Under the pieces are notes generated by a model. It was not told the origin of the DNA. It was given only the letters and a program-made list of their open reading frames with translations, and did no database searches. DNA of 32,387 nt from Akkermansia muciniphila (lineage in GTDB: Bacteria; Pseudomonadota; Gammaproteobacteria; Burkholderiales; Burkholderiaceae_C): NCBI GenBank assembly GCA_943331105.2, contig CALQKH020000020.1, positions 1-32,387 of the forward strand, read 5' to 3'. The translations under genes and the position numbers were made by a program. Below, one piece after another: positions 1 to 7,631 of this stretch; the stretch's first letter is position 1, and every line of letters starts with the position of its first letter.

Positions 1-279
1 CCTCCTCATGTGGAGTCGGCACACCTTTCTGCCATTTACTGGATCGATGGGGATGCCCACCCTGACCATGAGCGCGGCGAGCATGATGGCGCACTTGTTT
101 TGCAAAGTCCGATCGGACCCTTTGGCAGCAAGGCGCTGCCTGGTGAAGATCGCGTGACCATGGTCGATCCGCAGCCGGATTTGCTTCTGGTGTTTCCGAG
201 CCACTTGCTGCATTTCGGGCACGTCTATCTAGGAGAACGTCCCAGCGTCGAGATTCATCTCGAGATGGAGGTGCTCTGA
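1..279 (+). CDS. 2OG-Fe(II) oxygenase-like protein, C-terminal part (5' end outside window)
   Basis: The reading frame is open from base 1, so the start lies outside the window; only the last 92 residues are seen. They fit the C-terminal half of phage-type 2-oxoglutarate/Fe(II) dioxygenases (2OG-FeII_Oxy_5-like). A His-containing strand (HVESAHLSAIYWID) is followed by a GALVLQSP strand, then LLLVFPSHLLHFGHV with a probable distal metal-ligand His, then ERPSVEIHLEM, where the Arg would bind 2-oxoglutarate. Such enzymes hydroxylate proteins or small molecules; the substrate here is unknown. The stop overlaps the ATG of the radical SAM gene by one base (TGATG), so the two are translationally coupled and probably act on the same substrate. 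The family call is from recognised motifs; the substrate link is inference. Confidence 0.6.
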   Translation, partial: PPHVESAHLSAIYWIDGDAHPDHERGEHDGALVLQSPIGPFGSKALPGEDRVTMVDPQPDLLLVFPSHLLHFGHVYLGERPSVEIHLEMEVL

Positions 280-1637
280 TGGCACAGTTTCAGATCAAAC
301 TTATCGCGCCGGATAACACAGAGCGCGAACTGCTTTACGACAACCAGACCAGCAACCTGACTTGGGGAGATTTCTCCCCGGTATTGGAGGTCAAGCCAAA
401 GACCTTCCAGAACGCGACGGTCGTCAGCGTAAGTCAGCCTGGGCGTAAAGGCCTGATCAAGACCCTCAAAATCAGCCTCGGCTTGTCCTGCAACTACGAG
501 TGCAACTACTGCAGCCAGCGCTTTGTGCCCCATGCTGAAAGCACCAACCCCGAGGATGTAGAGAATTTTCTGCAGCAGTTGACCACCAGCCTAAGTCAGG
601 CTCCCGAACGGATTGAATTTTGGGGCGGTGAACCACTGGTCTACATCAAGACCTTAAAGCCCTTGGCTGAGCGCCTGCGAGTGCTCTACCCGGATGCTGA
701 GTTCCTGATCATCACCAATGGCTCATTGCTCAGTCTTGAGACCAACGAGTGGCTGGACCGCATGGGCTTCGTCGTCGGGCTATCCCACGATGGGCCTGGC
801 TACCACGCACGCGGGGCAGACCCGCTAGACGACCCGCAGCAGCGTGCCGCCATCATGGATCTGTACGCGCGCCTCCATCCGCAGGGGCGCATCAGCATCA
901 ACGCGATGATCAGCAATCAAAACCCGAGCAGGGCAGCGGTGCAGCTTTGGCTGCAAGAACGCTTCGGGGCCGATGTTCAGATTGGTGAAGGCGCATTCAT
1001 CGACCCCTACGATGAAGGTGGCCTGGCCGCCACCTTCAAGACCACCGCTGAGCACGCACAGTTTCGCAGGCAAGGGTTTGGTGAAGTCCGCACTGGCCTT
1101 GCCAGTCGCTTTGACCTCACCAACCAGAAGATTCAAGACTTCATCGATTCCATTCGCTACCAGCGCCCAGCCTCTGCGCTTGGGCAAAAGTGCGGCATGG
1201 ACCGCAGCCACAACCTGGCTGTGGATCTCAAAGGCAATGTCGTCACCTGCCAAAACGTGAGCGCCGCTGCCACGGCTCCGAATGGCCAGAGTCATCTGAT
1301 CGGCCAGCTTTCAGATCTGTCCGCCGTGCGCATGAAAAGCGCCACGCACTGGAGCCAGCGCCAAGGCTGCTCGTCTTGTCCAGTCCTGCAAATGTGCAAG
1401 GGTTCGTGCATGTTTCTGGAAGGTCCGCTTTGGGAAGCTGGGTGCGACGCCGCCTATTCGGACAACTTGGTGTTCTTTGCAGCGGCCATTGAGTTCCTCA
1501 CGGGGTGCATGCCGGTCTTTATCGACGGCGATCTGCCTCCGGAGCGCAAGGACATCTTTGGCCTGGCCAAAAGCACCGTGGAGTCGCCGCCAGTAAGGCG
1601 CGTGATTCCGATCATTGCAGCGCAGCAAGCAGCCTAA
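279..1637 (+). CDS. Radical SAM/SPASM-domain enzyme, phage-associated
   Basis: This 452-residue protein has the radical SAM cluster motif C71-x3-C75-x2-C78 and a downstream WGGEP motif near residue 115. These ligate the 4Fe-4S cluster and S-adenosylmethionine. The C-terminal third carries seven more cysteines (C305, C324, C364, C367, C373, C377, C389) in the spacing of a SPASM domain, which in known enzymes holds auxiliary Fe-S clusters. SPASM enzymes mature ribosomally made peptides or sulfatases (anSME). The ATG at 279 has a GGAGG ribosome site and overlaps the oxygenase stop. No obvious short precursor peptide lies downstream, because a strong terminator follows immediately. Its substrate may be a phage protein encoded to the left; that is inference. 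Confidence 0.75.
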   Translation: MAQFQIKLIAPDNTERELLYDNQTSNLTWGDFSPVLEVKPKTFQNATVVSVSQPGRKGLIKTLKISLGLSCNYECNYCSQRFVPHAESTNPEDVENFLQQLTTSLSQAPERIEFWGGEPLVYIKTLKPLAERLRVLYPDAEFLIITNGSLLSLETNEWLDRMGFVVGLSHDGPGYHARGADPLDDPQQRAAIMDLYARLHPQGRISINAMISNQNPSRAAVQLWLQERFGADVQIGEGAFIDPYDEGGLAATFKTTAEHAQFRRQGFGEVRTGLASRFDLTNQKIQDFIDSIRYQRPASALGQKCGMDRSHNLAVDLKGNVVTCQNVSAAATAPNGQSHLIGQLSDLSAVRMKSATHWSQRQGCSSCPVLQMCKGSCMFLEGPLWEAGCDAAYSDNLVFFAAAIEFLTGCMPVFIDGDLPPERKDIFGLAKSTVESPPVRRVIPIIAAQQAA

Positions 1638-1664
1638 GCCAACCAATAAATCGTTTCATCAATC

Positions 1665-1702
1665 GCCCGCCTGGTTCACGCCAGTGCGGGCTTTTTCTTT
1701 TT
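1665..1702 (+). terminator. Intrinsic terminator after the radical SAM gene
   Basis: GCCCGC (1665-1670) pairs with GCGGGC (1686-1691). Inside it CTGG pairs with CCAG around a TTCACG loop, and TTTTTCTTTTT follows. It separates the oxygenase/radical SAM pair from the lysis genes. The ribosome site of the next gene (GGAG, 1703-1706) begins directly after the T tract. Confidence 0.85.
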
Positions 1703-1712
1703 GGAGATGCCC

Positions 1713-2012
1713 ATGACAGAAGAATCCACCAGCAACCACAGCGCTGACATCCTGAACCTGCGCCCTGAGGACCTTGATGAGTTGCTCACCCGCGCCGCCG
1801 AGCGAGGGGCCGAGCGCGCATTGGCCTGCCTTGGCCTTGAAAACGGCCACGCCGCCGCCGACATTCGCGACCTGCGGGGTCTCATCGATGCGTGGCGGGA
1901 AGCGCGCCGAACGGCCTGGCAAACCACGGTCAAGGTGCTGACCACCGGCGTGTTGGCTGCACTGCTGGTCGGCATCGCCATCAAGTTACGGCTGATGGGA
2001 GGACCCCAATGA
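1713..2012 (+). CDS. Small phage membrane protein with one C-terminal TM (DUF6127-like), possible lysis accessory
   Basis: The 99-residue protein has an acidic/alanine-rich N-terminal helix region (LTRAAERGAERALACLGL), a conserved-looking AADIRDLRGLIDAWREARR stretch, and one C-terminal transmembrane helix (VLTTGVLAALLVGIAIKL). This layout resembles small phage proteins annotated DUF6127; the family name is from memory. ATG 1713 is preferred over the upstream TTG because GGAG at 1703-1706 lies at proper spacing. The stop overlaps the next ATG (ATGA), so it is coupled to the holin-like gene and lysozyme. It could be an antiholin or a holin partner; the function is inferred from position only. 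Confidence 0.6.
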   Translation: MTEESTSNHSADILNLRPEDLDELLTRAAERGAERALACLGLENGHAAADIRDLRGLIDAWREARRTAWQTTVKVLTTGVLAALLVGIAIKLRLMGGPQ

Positions 2013-2485
2013 TCGAGACACTGTTGGGTGGCTTGCTGGGCGGCGCGTTTCGCTTGGCTCCCGAGGTCCTGAAATGGTTCGACCGCCAAGGCGAGCGTGG
2101 CCATGAATTGGCTATGCAGGACAAGGCGTTGGAGTTTGAGAAACTGCGCGGTGCCCAGCGCATGTCCGAGATCGGCGCGGCTGCCGACGGAGCATGGAAC
2201 ACCGGCGCAATCGAAACCCTGCGCGACGCCGTGCGCACCCAGGGCGAAAAAACTGGGGTGGCATGGGCAGATGCGCTCTCGAGCACGGTGCGCCCGGTGA
2301 TCACTTACTGGTTCATGGCGTTGTACTGTGGGGCAAAGACGGCGGCATTTGCGGCGGCCTTGTCTGCTGGTGCTGACTGGGGAACAGCAGTTTTGCACGC
2401 ATGGACTGAAGCTGACCAGGCTCTTTGGGCCGGGGTGCTGAACTTCTGGTTTTTGGGCCGCGTGTTTGACAAGGTCCGGCCATGA
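2009..2485 (+). CDS. Holin-like phage membrane protein
   Basis: The protein has 158 residues. The N-terminal part begins with a short hydrophobic glycine-rich segment (ETLLGGLLGGAF) and a charged helical stretch (about residues 20-75) that may lie along the membrane. The C-terminal half has hydrophobic segments around PVITYWFMALYCGAKTAA and AGVLNFWFLG, typical of three-TM phage holin families. It starts inside the stop of the upstream gene (ATGA at 2009-2012), and its own stop overlaps the lysozyme ATG (2482-2485). This is the tight coupling usual for phage lysis cassettes. Holins form membrane lesions that release or activate the endolysin. The call rests on hydrophobic pattern and context rather than a diagnostic motif. 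Confidence 0.65.
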   Translation: MIETLLGGLLGGAFRLAPEVLKWFDRQGERGHELAMQDKALEFEKLRGAQRMSEIGAAADGAWNTGAIETLRDAVRTQGEKTGVAWADALSSTVRPVITYWFMALYCGAKTAAFAAALSAGADWGTAVLHAWTEADQALWAGVLNFWFLGRVFDKVRP

Positions 2486-2943
2486 TCGAAGTGCCGCAGG
2501 CGGCGATCGATTTGGCCAAGCGGTTCGAGGGGTTTTGCCTGGTGCCCAAGTCAGACCCTGACCGCGCTTATCCGTATGTCTGTCCAGCAGGGTTTTGGAC
2601 GATCGGTTACGGCCATCTTTGCGATGCCAAGCATCTGCCGATCACCATGGAAGATGGCGAGGCTTATCTTTCTACTGACATGGCCGAAGCACTGAAGGCC
2701 ACGCTGCGCTACTGTCCGGTGCTTGCCACCGAGCCGGAAACGCGGCTTGCGGCCATTGTGGATTTCACATTCAACCTCGGGGCCGGTCGGTTGCAGGCGT
2801 CGACGCTTCGACGGCGAGTCAATCAGCGGGATTGGCCGGGTGTCGCGAAAGAACTTCGCCGATGGATCTACGGTGGTGGACGCGTCTTGCCAGGGCTTGT
2901 CTTGAGAAGAACCGCTGAAGCCCTGCTGGTAGATTTTCAGTGA
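2482..2943 (+). CDS. Phage lysozyme (endolysin, T4-type glycoside hydrolase)
   Basis: This 153-residue muramidase cleaves the MurNAc-GlcNAc bond of peptidoglycan during phage lysis. The N-terminal KRFEGF motif supplies the catalytic Glu (E16), and CPAGFWTIGYGH carries the rest of the active site, with T40 as the catalytic Thr. The position that is Asp in T4 lysozyme (six residues before the Thr) is Cys here (C34), giving a Glu-Cys-Thr triad known in some phage lysozymes. There is no clear signal peptide or SAR helix, so it should depend on the upstream holin-like protein. It is the last phage gene before the AT-rich restriction-modification block. Confidence 0.88.
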   Translation: MIEVPQAAIDLAKRFEGFCLVPKSDPDRAYPYVCPAGFWTIGYGHLCDAKHLPITMEDGEAYLSTDMAEALKATLRYCPVLATEPETRLAAIVDFTFNLGAGRLQASTLRRRVNQRDWPGVAKELRRWIYGGGRVLPGLVLRRTAEALLVDFQ

Positions 2944-3039
2944 CTGGCTCATTGCCTCTGGATCTTGCGACCCGTAGAATGATTGTATTTTAATCGCGCG
3001 CGACTTCTCGCTGTGCGTCTTTGCGGGTTAACACAATAT

Positions 3040-4446
3040 ATGGCAAAACTTCCAGGGAAAACAGCTTACTCTGGTGTTCGTCGACCTATGACGAGAGAGT
3101 CAGGATTTTCTTCTCACCCAGATTCAACTGGCGGAGAGTGGAAAGAGGAGCGATCCAAAAGCCTGAGTCTAAAGACGGGAGAATCACTGGAAATTGTTTT
3201 TACTATCCCTGCGCAGATCAAAGATACATGGATAGCATTTGGTGGCTGGTACTGCGCAGACAAAGGTCTGGCCATTAACATTGACTCCCCCTATCCTAAA
3301 CATACATTATCAGAACCGGCATCACCGAATTGGTCAAAATTTGGGAGTATGTGGCAAGGCAATGGATCAGCAGTGACTGTCAAAGTCACCATGAATGCTA
3401 TCAAAGACACAAATATTTCTCTTTGGAACTTGGCTTGTGGTCAAGTGGAGCAGCCCGGTTGTCACACTGCAGGAAAATTCGAAGTTTGCACCGCGCCAGG
3501 TTACTTGACCAATTTACACCTACTATCGCCTGAGGCACACTTTTGGACTGCAACTGGCGAAACAGAAGTTGCACTGCTTGGTTCTGCAGTATCACTAAAT
3601 TTGGACGATGCTGGCGCGTACATCAGATTGAAGACATGTAATCGCTGCGCCCGTTTCTTACCAATAAATATTGATGACGAGAGGGTTCAACTCAGTTTTT
3701 CAAATCACTGCGTTGCACGTAGGCCGTGTGTGCATACGGGATTTGGGAAGCTCAGAAATGCAGATACACAAGAAATTCTACAGTTGGAATACGGCTACCA
3801 GCTCGAGTGCCGTTTCTGCAAAAAGTATTGTGTGAATGCTGCGCATAATAAAAATAGAACCGGTGCTCAGATGAAGGAGGACGGGGCGCGCCGTAGACAC
3901 TTTGAGCTATTGGTTACTGAACTCTATCAAATGAGCCGTCAGATGGCTTTTAAGCACAAAACAGGCGTTGAGCTATCAGATTACGTCTGGAAGAAATTTG
4001 GGTGTAAGTGCTTCAATTGCAAGATAGAGCTTCCAACTGTGAAATCGATGGCTCTAGATCACACTAGGCCGTTGGCATTGTTGTGGCCTCTCGACGAAAC
4101 CGCTACTGCCTTATGCGGTTCCTGTAATAGCTCAAAGAGTGACCGCTTTCCAAGCGACTTCTACACAGAAGTTCAACTGATTGAACTTAGCGGCTTGACC
4201 GGAATTGCCGTCAATGAGCTTGCAAATCCGACGCCAAATCTAGAGGTAATAAGTGAACTTATCGGGCGACTGGATTGGCTCTTTGGCACTTTTCTTATGA
4301 AATCTGAAATGATAAGAGTGCGTGATGGAAAGGTTACTGGAGAGTTGGTGGTCAAAGCGCTTCAGAAGGCTTTTGATGCTGCTCCTGGAGGCTCGACTGT
4401 TAATTTGATTGAGGAATACGAATCTCGCCGACAAGCTAAAGTTTGA
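3040..4446 (+). CDS. HNH endonuclease with additional zinc-finger-like cysteines (predicted restriction enzyme)
   Basis: The protein has 468 residues from ATG 3040; a TTG at 2983 would add 19, and no good Shine-Dalgarno is seen for either. Residues 1-190 form an unrecognised, probably beta-rich domain. A cysteine-rich middle (C200-x2-C203, C224, C230, C257-x2-C260) suggests a structural zinc site. The HNH core follows: C324-x2-C327, then LDHTRPLALLWPLDE with D340-H341, then LCGSCNSSKSD with C359-x2-C362 and N363. This is a beta-beta-alpha-metal nuclease with its zinc knuckles. The gene converges on a double DNA methyltransferase 18 bp away, so it is most likely the restriction partner. The base composition is clearly AT-richer than the flanks. 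Cleavage specificity cannot be read from sequence. Confidence 0.75.
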   Translation: MAKLPGKTAYSGVRRPMTRESGFSSHPDSTGGEWKEERSKSLSLKTGESLEIVFTIPAQIKDTWIAFGGWYCADKGLAINIDSPYPKHTLSEPASPNWSKFGSMWQGNGSAVTVKVTMNAIKDTNISLWNLACGQVEQPGCHTAGKFEVCTAPGYLTNLHLLSPEAHFWTATGETEVALLGSAVSLNLDDAGAYIRLKTCNRCARFLPINIDDERVQLSFSNHCVARRPCVHTGFGKLRNADTQEILQLEYGYQLECRFCKKYCVNAAHNKNRTGAQMKEDGARRRHFELLVTELYQMSRQMAFKHKTGVELSDYVWKKFGCKCFNCKIELPTVKSMALDHTRPLALLWPLDETATALCGSCNSSKSDRFPSDFYTEVQLIELSGLTGIAVNELANPTPNLEVISELIGRLDWLFGTFLMKSEMIRVRDGKVTGELVVKALQKAFDAAPGGSTVNLIEEYESRRQAKV

Positions 4447-4454
4447 CGTCTCAC

Positions 4455-4479
4455 CTGCAAAAACCTATGGTTTTTGCAG
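4455..4479. terminator. Perfect 11-bp hairpin at the convergent R-M gene ends
   Basis: CTGCAAAAACC (4455-4465) and GGTTTTTGCAG (4469-4479) are perfect inverted copies around TAT. The hairpin includes the last codons of the methyltransferase and lies just after the nuclease stop. There is no U tract beyond the stem, so it may be a weak bidirectional terminator or a transcript-stabilising 3' stem. Confidence 0.45.
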
Positions 4480-7017
4480 TACGAGATATTGATGGCCGGT
4501 CGTAGTTCCCTTGTCGCGAATTCCATGACTCTCGCAGTGTCCAACAGACTCGGTCGCAATGTCTACTACCTTGAAAAGTCCATCGACTCGCTGGGTGAGC
4601 TCCATGCCCATGTCGCACTTGTGACTTAGCCCAAGGTGCAGCACTGCAAGCCCCCCCGGCCGCAGCCGTTGATGAAACTTTTCAAATATGCCTCGATAGA
4701 CATCAAAGGATTTTTTCTGAAGCGACTCCACAAATGCATTTGCGCGAGTGTCATAGTCGCTTCTTACCCATCCGCAGAACCAAAAGCGCATCCAGTTTGT
4801 TATGTAAAAACGAGTTGAGTCAAAAAACGGTGGTGATGTAATGATGGCGTCGAGCTCTCTTAGATCTGCAGGCCACTCGGAACAAATATCACCTTGAAAG
4901 CAACGCCCAGTTGGCAGATCCGCAGTTAGCTGAGAAGCTAAACTTTTTTCTACTTTAGCTCTCAATTTCTCAATCACGGATTTTTTGACGTAATCCCCGG
5001 TTGGTGCGTAAGGAGTTATTGGGTGACTGTTACGACTAAGTGCATACGGACGGTTGCCATGTAGAACATGAAGCATGCACGCCATTACAAGATGCCACTC
5101 CGGAGAGTCACTCTGGCTTGCCGCGAAAAACTCGCGAGCGACCAGTAATTCTTGGTAAGTGTCTGGATGAAAATATTCAATAAGCGGACCGTTAAACTTA
5201 ATTTCTTCTGCCTGGCGAATAGAGTCGCTGCTTGGCTTTTTGTCAGAGATCCAAGAAGTCAATCTTTCAATGAGATCATTTACTTTTTGTGGATCGGCAC
5301 GCATTAGCTTTGCGTTTGATATGGCAGTTCCCAGCAAACTAATTTCTAGCCCGAACCCTTGTCGTCCCATCAAACATGCTTCAAAGGGAATTGTTCCTGA
5401 CCCACTAAACGGATCTAATATCCTGTCACCTTTTCTGCTGAATGTTTCAATGAGATGATGTGCCAAGGCTGGTTTCATCTTGGCTTGAAATGAACAAACA
5501 GAGTGGAGGGGGCTGCCCCAGTTGCGTTTTGAGTATGGTTCCTTTTGATGGGGAAGTGTATTCTTGAAATCATCCCATCGCGACAGAAACGTCATCTCAC
5601 TCACCGCCTTAGTCCCCTCCGATGACTTGTCAGTAGGCTCAGTTTCAATCATTTTTCTCGTTCTAAAAATAATCAGAGATTGTGACAATAGACTCTGATC
5701 TTTTGATATTCTTTTTCTTAGGTGCACAGTTTCAACGTGTTCGAGTCCAATATCAAGACCTAACGATTCTAAAATTTCGTGGGTAGGTACATGTATTCCT
5801 CCGTATCGGCTATCACCAATATCTATACAGATAGCTGATCCAGGTTGGCAATTAGACATTAGTCCTTCAAGGACAAGTCGCATGTCTTCGAAGTACCCTG
5901 CCACCATTCGTGGAATTCTCTGGTCGTAGGCGTTTTCAGAGAGTCTGTCTACCAATGTCTGTATTGAGTCGTGAACAATTTTCCGGCCCTGTGCAGCTCC
6001 TACATCATTGATCCCCGAAGTAATCGCAGCGTCCCGGAACGACCTAAGTGTTGTTCCATTTGAAAGAAATCTGCCAAACCATAGTTCAAGCTTCGTATTC
6101 CTAAAGTAGTTTGTGCCGTTTAAATAGGGTGGCGATGTAATAACACCGTCAGCCATGTATGAGGGCGTCGCTATTAAGTCTCGCGCGTTGGGTGTGATCA
6201 AGTCAACCGATGCAGTAAGGCCATTTGCGGTGAGACAGTCCTTAGAAATTAGAAGTAAATGTTTTGATACCTCATCTACAAGTATGGGGACACCTTTCTG
6301 CAGTTCTTTTTCGGTTTTGTAACGAACATCGCCAGATCGCTTTAGCCTTGAGCAAATCACCAGCTTTGCCATCACTGCTACCGTAAACAAATCTCCAAGC
6401 AATTGATCCTTACTTGCGACTTGATCATTGATGGTCCTGAGTGCGAGAACTTGAGTCATTGCCGCATCATCAAAAAATTTGCTACCAGCGAAGTTGACCT
6501 GGTAATCTTGCTGAAGCGCTTTATCTAAATCTACTGCTTTTGTGCGTAGAGGTAGCTCTGTTGCAAGAGCGTCAAGCTTCATCGACAGTTGTTTTCGTCG
6601 GGCCACGTCTGCAGATCCAACAGCCATTTTTGACTCGACTACAAGCCTCATCGCTGGGTTCACTTCGCAATAACCGCAATCGATGCCCAACGCCGCCAAT
6701 GCAACAGGTGTTGTCCCCGTGCCAGCAAATGGTTCAATGATTTTCTTTGCGTTTGGCATGTACTTCGTCAAAATATATTTAACGAACTCAGACGAGAACC
6801 CCTCCAGATAGGGGTACCAATCATGAAACGGCTCTCCCCGTCCACCTTGATGAGTTACTTGAGTGGGAGCTATGGTCTCAAGTCCATCCAAACTGAGTTG
6901 CATTTGATTTGACTTTTTTTGTCTCGTTCCTTTGGTTTTTGTACTTGCAACTGCACTGCTGCCTGCCGCTGTTTCAGAAAAAACGCTCAGCGTCTCATTG
7001 CTCGAAAACTGAGTCAT
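4465..7017 (-). CDS. Tandem double DNA methyltransferase (two catalytic domains)
   Basis: This 850-residue protein contains two complete SAM-dependent DNA methyltransferase domains. The N-terminal one has the SAM-binding motif EPFAGTGT (about 95-102) and catalytic motif TSPPY (294-298). The C-terminal one has DPFSGSGT (535-542) and TSPPF (727-731). S-P-P-Y/F in motif IV is typical of N4-cytosine methyltransferases, though N6-adenine activity cannot be excluded. A fused pair usually methylates the two strands of an asymmetric site, as in type IIS systems. Its start overlaps the stop of the upstream ribbon-helix-helix gene (ATGA), so the two form an operon. The converging HNH gene is the likely nuclease. 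The DNA is AT-rich relative to the host, indicating transfer. Confidence 0.82.
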   Translation of the reverse strand: MTQFSSNETLSVFSETAAGSSAVASTKTKGTRQKKSNQMQLSLDGLETIAPTQVTHQGGRGEPFHDWYPYLEGFSSEFVKYILTKYMPNAKKIIEPFAGTGTTPVALAALGIDCGYCEVNPAMRLVVESKMAVGSADVARRKQLSMKLDALATELPLRTKAVDLDKALQQDYQVNFAGSKFFDDAAMTQVLALRTINDQVASKDQLLGDLFTVAVMAKLVICSRLKRSGDVRYKTEKELQKGVPILVDEVSKHLLLISKDCLTANGLTASVDLITPNARDLIATPSYMADGVITSPPYLNGTNYFRNTKLELWFGRFLSNGTTLRSFRDAAITSGINDVGAAQGRKIVHDSIQTLVDRLSENAYDQRIPRMVAGYFEDMRLVLEGLMSNCQPGSAICIDIGDSRYGGIHVPTHEILESLGLDIGLEHVETVHLRKRISKDQSLLSQSLIIFRTRKMIETEPTDKSSEGTKAVSEMTFLSRWDDFKNTLPHQKEPYSKRNWGSPLHSVCSFQAKMKPALAHHLIETFSRKGDRILDPFSGSGTIPFEACLMGRQGFGLEISLLGTAISNAKLMRADPQKVNDLIERLTSWISDKKPSSDSIRQAEEIKFNGPLIEYFHPDTYQELLVAREFFAASQSDSPEWHLVMACMLHVLHGNRPYALSRNSHPITPYAPTGDYVKKSVIEKLRAKVEKSLASQLTADLPTGRCFQGDICSEWPADLRELDAIITSPPFFDSTRFYITNWMRFWFCGWVRSDYDTRANAFVESLQKKSFDVYRGIFEKFHQRLRPGGLAVLHLGLSHKCDMGMELTQRVDGLFKVVDIATESVGHCESHGIRDKGTTTGHQYLVLQKP

Positions 7018-7253
7018 GCCTGTACTCCGTTTGTCGGTGAACCTGCCTGCTCTATGGCAGTATCAAATGGTGACGATGAATCAGCTTTGGAAAACGTAAG
7101 CGGCAGTTGGCTGCTTGCTGTCATGTAATGCTCGACATTTCTCAAAAACCAATCCTTCAAAGTCAACCCATCCCGGGCCAACGCTGAGTAGAGTAGCCGC
7201 TTGGATTCAGGTTCGATTTCAATGACGATACGACCGCTGGTGCCGATGCTCAT
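7014..7253 (-). CDS. Small ribbon-helix-helix-like protein, predicted R-M regulator
   Basis: The 79-residue protein has an N-terminal GRIVIEIEPESKRLLYSALA strand-helix followed by DGLTLKDWFLRNVEHYM. This fits a ribbon-helix-helix (Arc/MetJ-type) DNA-binding fold, and the tail beyond residue 45 is low complexity. Its stop overlaps the methyltransferase start, so both are made from one transcript. A promoter and a palindrome sit just upstream, which suggests autoregulation. Known R-M controller proteins are mostly XRE/HTH proteins, so a ribbon-helix-helix controller would be a different solution. It could instead be an antitoxin-like protein, but no toxin gene is adjacent. The fold is recognised from pattern; the role is inferred. 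Confidence 0.6.
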   Translation of the reverse strand: MSIGTSGRIVIEIEPESKRLLYSALARDGLTLKDWFLRNVEHYMTASSQLPLTFSKADSSSPFDTAIEQAGSPTNGVQA

Positions 7254-7270
7254 GGTGGAGTCCGTGAAAA

Positions 7271-7296
7271 TGTAATGTGACGTATGTTACATTACA
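7271..7296. promoter_or_regulatory. Palindromic operator upstream of the RHH-methyltransferase operon
   Basis: TGTAATGT (7271-7278) and ACATTACA (7289-7296) are perfect inverted copies, and the 10-bp centre is itself partly symmetric (22 of 26 positions match the reverse complement). It overlaps the -10 box of the minus-strand promoter and ends 18 bp before the RHH start codon. It is a probable binding site for the RHH protein itself. Confidence 0.6.
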
Positions 7297-7317
7297 TCTC
7301 GAGGTTAAAGAAGTCAA
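7289..7317 (-). promoter_or_regulatory. Sigma-70-type promoter for the RHH-methyltransferase operon
   Basis: Read on the minus strand, TTGACT (7317-7312) is separated by 17 bp from TAATGT (7294-7289). The -10 box lies inside the right half of the palindrome, so a bound repressor would block RNA polymerase. Confidence 0.55.
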
Positions 7318-7411
7318 GCTCGACTTGAATAGCCACTTTTACATGTTGGTTGCGTCCTGTAGACATGGCCGCCGCCCGTCGAACGGAGCCGCTCGATACT
7401 GAAGGAGAGTC

Positions 7412-7630
7412 ATGATGGCGAACTACTCAGAACACGACACCAGCAAAATCTACGATGCGGCGCAGTCCTTGCGGGCCAACTGCCTACTGCGGGATCGCTC
7501 GCTGCTGTTCCCAGACACTTCTGTCTGGCGCTCCGATGTTCTTGATCGCATCCGCCAACCTTTCGTTGCCACCCCTGACAATGGCGACCGGACATTTTTC
7601 GGCATGTTCAAAGACATCGCAGGGGGATAG
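7412..7630 (+). CDS. Small protein resembling the N-terminal domain of McrB-like proteins
   Basis: The 72-residue protein starts at ATG 7412 with a good ribosome site (GGAGAG). The pattern IYDAAQSL...LLRDRSLLFPD..VW followed by FVATPDNGDRTFFGMFKDI recalls, from memory, a conserved N-terminal region found before the AAA+ GTPase of some McrB-type restriction proteins. Here it ends with its own stop, and no AAA+ domain follows in any frame. The stop lies one base before the CD-NTase ATG, and its last codons carry the CD-NTase ribosome site. It is therefore translated as the first gene of the CBASS operon. It may be a free-standing adaptor or a remnant of a lost gene. Confidence 0.6.
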   Translation: MMANYSEHDTSKIYDAAQSLRANCLLRDRSLLFPDTSVWRSDVLDRIRQPFVATPDNGDRTFFGMFKDIAGG

Positions 7631-7631
7631 C

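Noticed and set aside
7321..7411. Promoter for the CBASS operon
   Set aside because: TTTACA and TAGACA about 16 bp apart were considered, but the -10 match is too weak to call.
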